The notes beneath the pieces are model-generated. The model worked only from the letters and a program-made list of their open reading frames with translations, was not told the origin of the DNA and made no database searches. This document shows, in pieces, positions 33,281 to 41,572 of a DNA stretch of 64,000 nucleotides. Numbering within the stretch: position 1 is the first letter of the stretch; every line of letters starts with the position of its first letter. Where the stretch lies: the NCBI GenBank assembly GCA_964451415.1, contig CAYVHU010000008.1:62001-126000 (forward strand), read 5' to 3'. Source of the stretch: CAYVHU01 sp964451415 (lineage in GTDB: Bacteria; Pseudomonadota; Alphaproteobacteria; Rhodospirillales; Magnetovibrionaceae). A program made the translations under genes and the position numbers.

Positions 33281-33966
33281 TGCACTTCGCGAAACCGCAC
33301 GCGCGCCTCCGCCTCCTGGCCCATGGCCTTGGCCAACCAGGGCGGTGGATTGTGAGCGATGGCGCGACCGAGTTCGGCCACCATTTCACGCGCGTTTCCA
33401 CCTTGGGGTTTCTTGATGGGACACACATCGGCGCGCACCACACGGGCCGCCGCCGGGCCGCCGATGGATACGGTGTAAAGAATCTGACAATCCTTGAGCA
33501 AATCGGCGCGGAAACGCGTCTTGTCCTCGGCCTCCACGTCTTCGGCGGTGGAACGCACATTGATGAGGCGCGTTTCTTCGCCCGAAACCTGATAAATCAA
33601 GAACCGCGAGCAGGATCCGAAATGCCCGTCCAAATCCTCCGCCCCATTCGAGGCCACCGCCACACGGATGGACCCGGGCATGGCGCCGTCTTCGTAGGCG
33701 TCCAATTCCGGAACCTCATGAACGGATGCGTCTTTCAGGACCGACAACGCGTCGTTAAGGGCCTCGCGCGATTGAGCCGACAATTTCCCATCCGCCGCGG
33801 TACGCAACTTTTCCACACTCAGGGTTGAGAATTTCTGTTGCGTCATGGGCACGCCGGTGACGGCCATGACGACCTCCAGCATATCCGCCGGCGTGACATC
33901 CGCTAACGCTTTCGATGCCAAACCGATGCGCAACGCCAAGGCATGGGTTAACTCCTGCTCGCTCAT
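33277..33966 (-). CDS. nafY: NafY/NifY-type FeMo-co insertion protein
   Basis: 229 residues. The N-terminal helical domain (LTHALALRIGLASKALADVTPADML) is followed from about residue 100 by the NifX/NafY cofactor domain: SIRVAVASNGAEDLDGHFGSCSRFLIYQV, ILYTVSIGGPAAARVVRADVCPIK and a final WLAKAM helix. This two-domain plan is that of Azotobacter NafY, which binds apo-MoFe protein and FeMo-co. Its stop overlaps the next gene, and it follows the ferredoxin gene by 49 bases. NifY is the other name possible. Confidence 0.88.
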   Translation of the reverse strand: MSEQELTHALALRIGLASKALADVTPADMLEVVMAVTGVPMTQQKFSTLSVEKLRTAADGKLSAQSREALNDALSVLKDASVHEVPELDAYEDGAMPGSIRVAVASNGAEDLDGHFGSCSRFLIYQVSGEETRLINVRSTAEDVEAEDKTRFRADLLKDCQILYTVSIGGPAAARVVRADVCPIKKPQGGNAREMVAELGRAIAHNPPPWLAKAMGQEAEARVRFREVQ

Positions 33967-33993
33967 GTTTCGACCTCCTGAAAGTTCAAGCGT

Positions 33994-34024
33994 CCCGTTC
34001 TATTCAAGCCCCGTTCTATTCAAG
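33994..34024. repeat. Tandem 15-base repeat spanning a stop codon
   Basis: CCCGTTCTATTCAAG occurs at 33994-34008 and again at 34010-34024. The second copy encodes the last residues and stop of the ferredoxin on the minus strand, the first lies in the intergenic space. Confidence 0.8.
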
Positions 34025-34213
34025 AAAGGCAATGCAATCGTCTTCCAGGCACACGTCGATACATTGGGGCATATCCCCTTCACCTTCGCATTCGGTACAG
34101 GTATCGACCTTCACGGTATAAAGGCCCTTGTGCGGGGAAATGGATTTTGTCGGACAAACGGGCTCGCAATCACCGCAAGCTGTGCAAATGTTGGCGTCAA
34201 TCTGAACGGCCAT
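34016..34213 (-). CDS. 2x[4Fe-4S] ferredoxin
   Basis: 65 residues. The first cluster motif is CTACGDCEPVCP (Cys 10, 13, 16, 20); the second is C-x2-C-x8-C-x3-C (CTECEGEGDMPQCIDVC), the FdxN-type spacing. It lies between nifT and nafY in the nifHDK unit, so it is a candidate direct donor to NifH or for maturation. Intergenic gaps are 32 and 49 bases. Confidence 0.92.
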   Translation of the reverse strand: MAVQIDANICTACGDCEPVCPTKSISPHKGLYTVKVDTCTECEGEGDMPQCIDVCLEDDCIAFLE

Positions 34214-34245
34214 GATGTCGGTCTCCTTTACTTAAAACTCAGTAC

Positions 34246-34458
34246 TCAGGCGCGTTTAAACCTGAGGGTCGTCGGAAATACGGGCGGGGGACTGATGGGA
34301 TCGATGTAGTACGTGGAACCATCACCGATTTCGACTTTACCGCCCCAGGCTTCCGGGGTGTCGGTGGCGACGGAAACAATGACGTCTTCCAAGTCTTTTT
34401 TCGCCACGTAGAACAGCAATTTTCCGTCTTCGTTCTTGCGAATCATCACGCTGGGCAT
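34246..34458 (-). CDS. nifT: NifT/FixU protein
   Basis: 70 residues from the ATG at 34458 (MPSVMIRKNEDGKLLFYVAKKDLED), preceded by AAGGAGCCTTTC. The family pattern ends YYIDPISPPPVFPTTLRFKRA. NifT is conserved next to nifK in many diazotrophs but has no known activity. The longer upstream reading overlaps nifK and is rejected. Confidence 0.93.
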   Translation of the reverse strand: MPSVMIRKNEDGKLLFYVAKKDLEDVIVSVATDTPEAWGGKVEIGDGSTYYIDPISPPPVFPTTLRFKRA

Positions 34459-34522
34459 GAAAGGCTCCTTTATCGAAGTCTGGGGCTCCCCTCCGCCGGA
34501 CAGGCAAAGGGGAGCAACCCGC

Positions 34523-36094
34523 TTAACGGACCAGATCGAAGTTGTAGTCCGTAACACCCATCTCACTGGTGTCGGCGTCCAACTTTTCCAAGACCGCGTT
34601 GACTAAGGTGGTGAGGATATACATCGCCCCCTCGTAGCCCAAAGTGGTCATGCGATGCAGATGATGACGATCGAAAATCGGGAACCCGATACGAATCAGC
34701 GGAACCTCGAATTCCTTGCCCTTGTGCAAGGTATCGCGCTGGATGAACTTGCCGTAGGAATTGCCGATCATGAAGTCCGGTTTGTCGGTGAACATCAAGG
34801 ACCGGAAATGCCACAGGTCCTTGCCCACATGAATTTGGCAATTGGCTCCATAGGGGTTTTCGGCCAACATGGCCAACATGGCTTTTTTCCAGCGTTTGTT
34901 GGCACGCGCACACAGAATATGCGTCGGCTCGGCCCCCAGTTCCATCAAAAAGGCAGCCATGCCCATAACATAGTCGGGATCACCGTAGAGGCCGAATTTC
35001 TTGCCGTGCAGCCATGTATGGCTGTCGGTCATCATGTCAACCAGACGTCCGCGTTCCAGGGTCAGGCTGTCGGCGACCGGTTTGCCGCTCAAGGCAGACA
35101 CCGTCATCAAAAAGTCGTCCGTGCCCTTCAATCCCATCGGGATGTTGACGTCCGTCGCCGGCTGGTTCCATGTCCCCTTGACGAACTTCTTGGTCTTGAC
35201 CAGGTGCCACGGCTGCAACAACAACGTGTCGATGGCATTGGGGGCATCCTTGACCTCGTCCTGGGTGGTCCCGCCTTCGTACATGCGGAACTGACCATCG
35301 GCGGGGGTATCAAGGACCTCGCTGGGATCGGACAACAGCGTATAGTCAACGCCCATTTCTTCCATCATGCGACGCATCACACGGAAATTGCCAAGATAGG
35401 TCTCAAAGCCCGGCACCAAATTGATCTTGCCGTTGGAACCGACCTTTTTATCGTCCATGTGCTTCAAGGTGAAATAGCGCATGACACCTTCGAACATGTT
35501 GTCCCAGCCGGTCGTATGGGTGCCGACAAAGCTTGGCGTGTGGGCGAACGGCGTGGGCAGTTCGTCGGGAATATACCCTTCCTTTTTCGCATTGCCGATG
35601 AACGCGTTCAAATCATCGCCGATGACTTCCGCCATGCAGGTGGTGGACACCGCGATCATGTCCGGTTTGTACAGCGCGGTGGCATTTTCCAAACCGTCAA
35701 ACATATTTTTCTGGCCGCCAAACACCGCCGCATCTTCGTTCATGGAATCCGACACACAGGCGACGGGTTCCTTGAAGTGGCGATTGAAATAGGTACGGAA
35801 ATACGCCACGCAGCCCTGAGATCCATGCACGTAGGGCAAGGTCTTCGCAAATCCCAGAGCACACAGAACAGAGCCCAGGGGCTGACATGCCTTGGCGGGA
35901 TTGATGACCAGGGCCTGACGTTCAAAGTTCAGGTCCTGATACTCTTTGGTCGTGGTCCATTCGAAGACCTCGGCAATCTTTTCGTCCGAATGGCATTCTT
36001 CACATTGCGCCCGCTTTGCGCTGAGGGACGCCGTGTAATCGTCGTCGAGAAACAACGGATAGCTTGGTTTGATATTATCGACGTGTTGACTCAT
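34523..36094 (-). CDS. nifK: Nitrogenase MoFe protein beta subunit
   Basis: 523 residues from the ATG at 36094. P-cluster ligands are in NPAKACQPLGSVLCALGF, HGSQGCVAYFRTYFNRHF and VSTTCMAEVIGDD. The N-terminal extension of about 60 residues and the C-terminal MGVTDYNFDLVR are typical of the long NifK form. With NifD it forms the alpha2beta2 dinitrogenase. It follows nifD by about 98 bases, which contain a stem-loop. Confidence 0.98.
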   Translation of the reverse strand: MSQHVDNIKPSYPLFLDDDYTASLSAKRAQCEECHSDEKIAEVFEWTTTKEYQDLNFERQALVINPAKACQPLGSVLCALGFAKTLPYVHGSQGCVAYFRTYFNRHFKEPVACVSDSMNEDAAVFGGQKNMFDGLENATALYKPDMIAVSTTCMAEVIGDDLNAFIGNAKKEGYIPDELPTPFAHTPSFVGTHTTGWDNMFEGVMRYFTLKHMDDKKVGSNGKINLVPGFETYLGNFRVMRRMMEEMGVDYTLLSDPSEVLDTPADGQFRMYEGGTTQDEVKDAPNAIDTLLLQPWHLVKTKKFVKGTWNQPATDVNIPMGLKGTDDFLMTVSALSGKPVADSLTLERGRLVDMMTDSHTWLHGKKFGLYGDPDYVMGMAAFLMELGAEPTHILCARANKRWKKAMLAMLAENPYGANCQIHVGKDLWHFRSLMFTDKPDFMIGNSYGKFIQRDTLHKGKEFEVPLIRIGFPIFDRHHLHRMTTLGYEGAMYILTTLVNAVLEKLDADTSEMGVTDYNFDLVR

Positions 36095-36154
36095 TGTCTT
36101 GATCCTCCGCCCGCGCCACTCATCTGTGAACATGCGGGTTAAAGGTGTACGAGG

Positions 36155-36185
36155 AACCGCTCATAATCTCTAAAAATGAGCGGTT
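36155..36185 (-). other. Stem-loop between nifD and nifK
   Basis: AACCGCTCAT and ATGAGCGGTT form a perfect ten-pair stem with an 11-base loop, shortly after the nifD stop. There is no T-run, so it probably protects or processes the nifHD transcript rather than ending it. Confidence 0.7.
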
Positions 36186-36192
36186 GCGGGTT

Positions 36193-37668
36193 CTATTGCG
36201 CCGCGATGGCTTCGTCTTCGGTGTCCTTCAGCCACGGCGGCGTCAGGTTTTTCCAGCACGGATTGTTGAGCGTCATATCCATATCGCGAGCAAAAATGGC
36301 AAAACCGTCATAGCCGTGATACGGACCGGAATAATCCCACGAGTGCATCTGGCGGAAGGGAATACCCATCTTCTGGAAGATGTACTTTTCCTTGACGCCG
36401 GAACCGATCAGATCGGGTTTCACGCGCTTTACAAATTCCTCGAATTCGTAGCCGGTGACATCGTCGTAGATCAACGTAGCGTCCTTAACGTCCTTGAAGG
36501 TGCGCTCATAATCGTCGTTGTGGCCGAATTCATAGCCCGTTCCGACCACTTCCATGCCCAAGTCCTCGTAAGCGCCGATAATGTGGCGCGGACGGAGGCC
36601 GCCGACATAAAGCATTACCCTTTTGCCTTCCAGGCGCGGACGATACTTGTCGATGACCGCCTGATATTCGGCCTTGTACTTGGCGATAACCTTCTCGGCT
36701 CCATCCTTGATCTTGTCGTCGAAGAACGAGGCGATTTTGCGCAGAGACTCTTCAATTTTCGTCGGACCGAAGAAGTTGTACTCAAGCCACGGAATACCGT
36801 ACTTCTCTTCCATATAGCGAGATATGTAGTTCATTGAACGATAGCAATGCAAAAGGTTCAACTTGACCTTCGGAGTCATTTCCATTTCAGCGATGGTACC
36901 GTCTCCGGACCATTGCGAAACCACGCGCAAACCCATTTCTTCGAGCAAAATGCGCGAAGACCAGGCATCACCACCGATGTTGTAGTCACCGAGGATGGCG
37001 ACGTCGTAGTCGGTAGCCTTGAAACTGGTGTCATCGTCGCGTGCGCCGATCACCCAGTCGCGGATGGCGTCGTTGGCGATGTGATGGCCCAAAGACTGGG
37101 ACACACCGCGAAAGCCTTCGCAGCGCACCGGGACGACCGTCTTGCCGAGTTCCTTGGATTTGGCCTTTGAGATGGCTTCGATATCGTCACCGATCAGACC
37201 GACCGGGCATTCCGACTGGATCGAAATTCCCTTGTTCAAGGGAAACAGGACCTCAATTTCGTCGATCAGCTTATTGAGCTTCTTGTCGCCGCCAAACACA
37301 ATGTCCTTCTCCTGGAAATCCGAGGTGAAGTTCATGGTGCCAAAGGTATTCACGCCGGTGGTGCCGACATAGTAGTTACGCCGTCCGGCGCGCGAATACT
37401 GACCACAGCCAACGGGACCGTGGGAAATGTGGACCATGTCCTTGATCGGCCCCCACACCACGCCTTTGGATCCGGCGTAGGCACAACCGCGCACGGTCAT
37501 GGCGCCGGGAAGCGCTTTGCGGTTGGACTCGATGCACTTTTTTGAATCCGTCTTCGCAAGATCGTTAACGATCAAGTGCTTTTCACGAATTTTTTTCGCC
37601 TTCTCGGGATAAATCTCAAGAACCTCTTCGATCAGGCTTTGAGTCTCCTCGCGTGTCATATCTGGCAC
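36193..37668 (-). CDS. nifD: Nitrogenase MoFe protein alpha subunit
   Basis: 491 residues. P-cluster ligands: MTVRGCAYAGSKGVVWGP, HISHGPVGCGQYS and QSECPVGLIGDDIEA. FeMo-co ligands: Cys in LLHCYRSMNYISRYMEEKYG and His in FRQMHSWDYSGPYHGYDG. The Gln/His residues near the active site (IGDYNIGGDAW) are also in place. This is a molybdenum NifD, not VnfD/AnfD, by its length and by nifE/N/V/Q around it. Confidence 0.98.
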   Translation of the reverse strand: MPDMTREETQSLIEEVLEIYPEKAKKIREKHLIVNDLAKTDSKKCIESNRKALPGAMTVRGCAYAGSKGVVWGPIKDMVHISHGPVGCGQYSRAGRRNYYVGTTGVNTFGTMNFTSDFQEKDIVFGGDKKLNKLIDEIEVLFPLNKGISIQSECPVGLIGDDIEAISKAKSKELGKTVVPVRCEGFRGVSQSLGHHIANDAIRDWVIGARDDDTSFKATDYDVAILGDYNIGGDAWSSRILLEEMGLRVVSQWSGDGTIAEMEMTPKVKLNLLHCYRSMNYISRYMEEKYGIPWLEYNFFGPTKIEESLRKIASFFDDKIKDGAEKVIAKYKAEYQAVIDKYRPRLEGKRVMLYVGGLRPRHIIGAYEDLGMEVVGTGYEFGHNDDYERTFKDVKDATLIYDDVTGYEFEEFVKRVKPDLIGSGVKEKYIFQKMGIPFRQMHSWDYSGPYHGYDGFAIFARDMDMTLNNPCWKNLTPPWLKDTEDEAIAAQ

Positions 37669-37749
37669 GACTGTTCTCCTTACGCAGCTTTAAAAATGGT
37701 GTGCCGGGAAGCGGGCCGGCCATGAACGGCACGGCCCACCAGAACCCGT

Positions 37750-38622
37750 TCAGGCTGACGCCGCGACCTGACCGACAATACTTTCGTCTTCCACCTCCAT
37801 GATGCCGAATTCCGTCAACAACTCTTCCAGCTCCTCCATGGTGATCGGCGTCGGAATGACGAATTTTTCGTTGGCGACAATCTTCTTGGCGAGCGTGCGG
37901 TATTCGTCCGCCTGCTTGGCTTTCGGATCGTATTCGATCACGGTCATGCGACGGATTTCAGCATGCTGCACAATATTGTCACGCGGCACGAAATGGATCA
38001 TGTGGGTGCCGAGCTTTTCCGCCAGGGCAACAATCAGGTCATCTTCCCGATCGGTATTGCGCGAATTACAGATCAGACCCGCCAGACGCACGCTGCCGGA
38101 ATTGGCATACTTCACGATGCCCTTGGCGATGTTGTTGGCCGCGTACATGGCCATCATTTCACCGGAACACACGATGTAGATTTCCTGTGCCTTGTTTTCG
38201 CGGATCGGCATGGCAAAACCGCCACAAACCACATCGCCGAGCACGTCGTAGAACACGAAATCCAGATCTTCTTCGTAAGCGCCTTCTTCTTCCAGGAAGT
38301 TGATGGCCGTGATCACACCGCGACCGGCACACCCGACGCCCGGTTCCGGACCACCGGATTCGACACACGTGATGTCACCGTAGCCGACCTTCAGCACGTC
38401 TTCGAGTTCCAGATCCTCCACGGATCCCGCTTCGGCCGCCATCTGCATGATGGTGTTTTGAGCCTTGGCGTGCAAAATCAGTCGCGTCGAATCGGCCTTG
38501 GGATCGCAGCCCACGATCATCACTTTCTGGCCAATTTCCGCAAGCGCGGCAACCAGGTTCTGTGTGGTCGTGGACTTTCCAATGCCTCCCTTCCCGTAGA
38601 TGGCGGCTTGACGAAGTGCCAT
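37750..38622 (-). CDS. nifH: Nitrogenase Fe protein
   Basis: 290 residues from the ATG at 38622. P-loop YGKGGIGKST is at 9-18, switch I region CDPKADSTR follows, cluster Cys are in GVGCAGRGVITA and YDVLGDVVCGGF. The Arg in GCAGRGV is the residue ADP-ribosylated by DraT, whose gene diverges from the same intergenic region. NifH delivers electrons to NifDK and also acts in FeMo-co maturation. It heads the nifHDKT unit. Confidence 0.99.
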   Translation of the reverse strand: MALRQAAIYGKGGIGKSTTTQNLVAALAEIGQKVMIVGCDPKADSTRLILHAKAQNTIMQMAAEAGSVEDLELEDVLKVGYGDITCVESGGPEPGVGCAGRGVITAINFLEEEGAYEEDLDFVFYDVLGDVVCGGFAMPIRENKAQEIYIVCSGEMMAMYAANNIAKGIVKYANSGSVRLAGLICNSRNTDREDDLIVALAEKLGTHMIHFVPRDNIVQHAEIRRMTVIEYDPKAKQADEYRTLAKKIVANEKFVIPTPITMEELEELLTEFGIMEVEDESIVGQVAASA

Positions 38623-38672
38623 GATGATGTCTCCTTGATTGTTACATTTCAATGTGCGTCTGGCCTTACAGC

Positions 38673-38688
38673 AGCAAAAGCTGTGCCA
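38673..38688 (-). promoter_or_regulatory. Sigma-54 promoter of nifHDKT
   Basis: Minus strand TGGCACA-GCTT-TTGCT, about 50 bases before the nifH ATG and near-identical to well-known nifH promoters. Confidence 0.92.
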
Positions 38689-38794
38689 GTCACAAGGAAT
38701 TCGTTTAATGCGTTGATATATATATTGTTTATATGACATCCCACCCCCCAAGCCGGAAGCAGTACGGTGGGGCACACGACAAAACCACATTTCT

Positions 38795-38810
38795 TGTAGG
38801 GTTACTGACA
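38795..38810 (-). promoter_or_regulatory. NifA upstream activator site for nifH, touching the draT start
   Basis: TGT-N10-ACA (TGTAGGGTTACTGACA), 106 bases above the -24 element. Its last A is the first base of the divergent draT ATG. Confidence 0.7.
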
Positions 38811-39640
38811 TGCCACAAACACGGCGCGCGCCAAGAATTGGCACCACGCTACCACGACGTGCGTATTTCAGTGTAAATCGCTGCAATCTGCCGCCGCAGA
38901 TTCTTGGTGGGCTGACCTTCCAACGCCACCCGTGCGCCTTGGAAATCGACGGCATACACACCTTTCACGCTGATTTGTTCAAAGCCCTCGATACCCTCAA
39001 CGATGGGGCGGCGCGCGCTGCCAAATTTCAAGATTACATGGCCGTCCAGTTTCGTCTGGAAAACCCGGAGGATGCCGGCGGACGCAAAGGCAAGGGCCGC
39101 GCCAGGGCGGACTATTTACGCATACTGCGCGGCTGGTTCTTCGATCCCGATGCCCGCGAGGGCGCTGTTTTGAAAAGCTGGGCGGAATCGCGCTTTGGCC
39201 TTATGACGCGCTACCACAAAGAAAAAATATCAAGTGCACAAGACCCGAGCTATGCCGTTTTCCAAAAAGACCGTGCCGCCGGCCTACACAACACCAATGC
39301 CCTAGAGGCCCAACTGGACCTGGTATATGCCTATTGCCAATACGAATTGGCGCGCACGAAGACGACCCATGTGACCCTTTACCGGGGAATCAACAGACTT
39401 GGTGATTTTGAGATCATGGACGATGTGAACCCGCACCCGGTCTTGCTCTTCAACAATGTGAACTCTTTCACTAAGGACCGCGAAACCGCAGACACCTTCG
39501 GCGATTATATTCTCACGGCCCGAGTCCCATTGGCCAAGGTGTTCTTCTTTTCCGGATTGCTGCCGGGTCTCAGAATGACAGGCGAAGATGAGTATATCGT
39601 CCTGGGCGGCGTCTATGAGACCACCCGCTCGACACTGTAA
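38810..39640 (+). CDS. draT: NAD+-dinitrogen-reductase ADP-ribosyltransferase
   Basis: 276 residues, normal for DraT. Segments of the family: NRCNLPPQILGGLTFQRHP near the N-terminus, RADYLRILRGWFFDPDAREGAVLKSW, YAYCQYELARTKTTHVTLYRGIN (NAD-binding Arg) and ILTARVPLAKVFFFSGLLPG, ending EDEYIVLGG, the ARTT-type Glu region. It inactivates NifH when ammonium appears or light/energy falls. It is divergent from nifH. No sigma-54 element is seen for it, so its promoter is probably constitutive. Confidence 0.95.
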   Translation: MPQTRRAPRIGTTLPRRAYFSVNRCNLPPQILGGLTFQRHPCALEIDGIHTFHADLFKALDTLNDGAARAAKFQDYMAVQFRLENPEDAGGRKGKGRARADYLRILRGWFFDPDAREGAVLKSWAESRFGLMTRYHKEKISSAQDPSYAVFQKDRAAGLHNTNALEAQLDLVYAYCQYELARTKTTHVTLYRGINRLGDFEIMDDVNPHPVLLFNNVNSFTKDRETADTFGDYILTARVPLAKVFFFSGLLPGLRMTGEDEYIVLGGVYETTRSTL

Positions 39641-39651
39641 AACGACACCCG

Positions 39652-39667
39652 TGTCGCAAAGCCTACA
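39652..39667 (+). promoter_or_regulatory. NifA upstream activator site for the SIR2-like gene
   Basis: TGT-N10-ACA (TGTCGCAAAGCCTACA), beginning 12 bases after the draT stop and 44 bases above the -24 element. Confidence 0.7.
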
Positions 39668-39710
39668 GAAAGAAATGCGCCAAGCCTTTGATTTTGCGCC
39701 CAAATACGGT

Positions 39711-39726
39711 TGGTTCGCTTCTTGCA
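39711..39726 (+). promoter_or_regulatory. Sigma-54 promoter of the SIR2-like gene
   Basis: TGGTTCG-CTTC-TTGCA, GG and GC ten bases apart, 41 bases before the ATG at 39768. Confidence 0.8.
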
Positions 39727-39767
39727 GACTTAAAACTTGTAAGAAACCACAACAAAGGCCGCCCCCC

Positions 39768-40631
39768 ATGAACGTCAGCAGCACACTCCAATCCATCTTC
39801 GCGGACATGATCAGCGGATCGGCAATACCCTATCTGGGAGCAGGCGTTCTGGCAGGATGTCGCGCCACCGATGGCAGCCCCATGCCCGCCGACAGCGACA
39901 GCCTAATTCTGGCCATGAACGGCGGACGGCCCATGGCCCCGAAACTCATGTACGAATTTTCCCGCGCCGCCATGAACCTGGAACACAAGAAAGGGCGCAA
40001 ATTCATCACGCGCTTTTTAACCGGCCTTTATAAGGATAAATCCTGGTCCCGCGCACCGCTGCACGATGTCATTGCCAGCGCGAAACTGCCCTACGTCATC
40101 GACATCAACCGCGACACCCAGTTGCAGGATTCTTACGCCGACACGCCACACACCTTGATCCGGGGAATCTCGCGCATCGCAGGCACCGACTTCCGCTACA
40201 CCATTCACGCCCATGACGGCACATCCTATACAAAAACAGAGATCGCTCAGGAAGACGTGGACCCGGCCCTGCCCATCTTGTTCAAGCCCATGGGCAGCCC
40301 CGTCCCCGATTCCACCTACATCGCTTCGGATGCGGACTATGTGGACTACATCACGGAATTAATGGGCGGTTTCGCCATTCCGAAGTTCCTCAAGGAAAAA
40401 CGCAAGGGCCTGAAATACGTATTGCTGGGCCTGCGCCTCACACGCGATACCGAACGCATGGTGTTGTCGGACGTCACCTACGCAGCCGCCCAACCGCGCG
40501 GTTGGGCCTTGATCCCCAATGCCACGGATAAGGAAAAACGCTTTTGCAAGAAAATCGGCTTCGAGTGGGTCAATGCCGATGTCGACGATCTGCTGGCTGC
40601 GGGCGCCCCCGCACGGCAAGCCGCCTCATAG
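39768..40631 (+). CDS. SIR2-like domain protein between draT and draG
   Basis: 287 residues from the ATG at 39768. The N-terminal SGSAIPYLGAGVLAG resembles the SIR2 GAG NAD-binding loop; LPYVIDINRDTQLQDSY resembles the TxN-D block and PILFKPMGSPVPDSTYIASDADYVDYI resembles the K-x-HG-S ... DY block of SIR2_2-type proteins. The usual catalytic His position reads KPMG, so deacylase activity is doubtful. A complete NifA/sigma-54 promoter precedes it and draG converges on it four bases away. NAD+ is the DraT substrate, so a role in sensing or removing NAD is a possible idea, not shown. Confidence 0.65.
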   Translation: MNVSSTLQSIFADMISGSAIPYLGAGVLAGCRATDGSPMPADSDSLILAMNGGRPMAPKLMYEFSRAAMNLEHKKGRKFITRFLTGLYKDKSWSRAPLHDVIASAKLPYVIDINRDTQLQDSYADTPHTLIRGISRIAGTDFRYTIHAHDGTSYTKTEIAQEDVDPALPILFKPMGSPVPDSTYIASDADYVDYITELMGGFAIPKFLKEKRKGLKYVLLGLRLTRDTERMVLSDVTYAAAQPRGWALIPNATDKEKRFCKKIGFEWVNADVDDLLAAGAPARQAAS

Positions 40632-40635
40632 CCGC

Positions 40636-41571
40636 TCACGCGTCCATAAAGGAGACGGCATCGCCACCGATCATCGGCGACATCTGCAACAAGCTGAGCG
40701 CCTGCCTTTTACAACGCTTGCGAACCTCCGCATTCAAACCCTTGAGCCAGCGTTCCGGAATCGCGCTTTCGCCATGCAGCGCGCCCACCATGAAGCCTAA
40801 AATTGCACCTGTTGTGTCCGCATCTCCGCCGCGGTTCACCACATCAATCAGCGCCGCTTCAAATGTGTCCGTCTCAAGAAAAGCCTGAAAGACCGCGCGC
40901 AGGGTCTCCGGCAGAAAGGCCGAGGGATTTTCCATACGGCGTTTGGTGAAATCGTACTCGCGCGCTTGCTCCCGCAAGCCCTGGGCGATCCGGCCCATTT
41001 CAAGAAAGGCATCTTCCTTTCCCCGCAAGGCACACTGCGTCATACGCACCACGGCCATGAGCCCCAAGTCGGCCAAAGGCGCATTGTGCGTGACATGCGC
41101 CTGAAGCTTCGCCGCGCGCGCCACGTCATCTGGACACGCGCCCAAGGTGGCGATGGCGACCGGCAAAGCCCGCATCACCGCACCGTTACCGGCGTCATAG
41201 TCATCCAATGGCATCTGCGTCAGGCCCTGGCTGCGAAAGCGCACGATGGCACGACGCACCGTATGGCCGACGTCAATGGGCTTGCTTTTCAGCCACGCAT
41301 CAAAGACGCGGGCAATGCCAAGGGCGCTGAACCCGCCATCGGCGAGGATGGCCTCGCCCAAGGCCAACGACATTTCGGTATCGTCCGTGACGTGCCCGGC
41401 TTTGAGATGCAACCAGCCCCCGCCGACAATATTGCGGTGCACCCCCATGTTAGCTTTAATTTCGTGTGGCAACATGAATTCGACGCTCGCCCCCAGGGCA
41501 TCCCCCACCGCAAGGCCCAGATAGGCCCCGCGCACACGATCATTCAAAGCTTTTGCGTCAACACAAGGCAC
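40636..41571 (-). CDS. draG: ADP-ribosyl-[dinitrogen reductase] glycohydrolase
   Basis: 311 residues. Mn-binding motifs of the family: GAYLGLAVGDALGASVEFM, GHVTDDTEMSLALGE, MRALPVAIATLG, and the C-terminal NRGGDADTTGAILGFMVGALHG. It removes ADP-ribose from NifH and restores activity. I choose the GTG at 41571, with GAGG six bases before it; an ATG at 41601 is the alternative and would overlap nifQ further. It is the last gene of the nifB-ferredoxin-ferredoxin-nifQ-draG unit rather than being next to draT. Confidence 0.93.
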   Translation of the reverse strand: MPCVDAKALNDRVRGAYLGLAVGDALGASVEFMLPHEIKANMGVHRNIVGGGWLHLKAGHVTDDTEMSLALGEAILADGGFSALGIARVFDAWLKSKPIDVGHTVRRAIVRFRSQGLTQMPLDDYDAGNGAVMRALPVAIATLGACPDDVARAAKLQAHVTHNAPLADLGLMAVVRMTQCALRGKEDAFLEMGRIAQGLREQAREYDFTKRRMENPSAFLPETLRAVFQAFLETDTFEAALIDVVNRGGDADTTGAILGFMVGALHGESAIPERWLKGLNAEVRKRCKRQALSLLQMSPMIGGDAVSFMDA

Positions 41572-41572
41572 A

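Noticed and set aside
34655..36142. 495-residue plus-strand ORF opposite nifK
   Set aside because: Antisense shadow of nifK in GC-rich codons; no family features.
38623..38809. Sigma-54 promoter for draT
   Set aside because: No GG-N10-GC element with a recognisable TTGC block was found on the plus strand before draT.
37750..38961. 403-residue form of NifH
   Set aside because: The added 113 residues read through the nifH promoter; the ATG at 38622 gives the exact family start.
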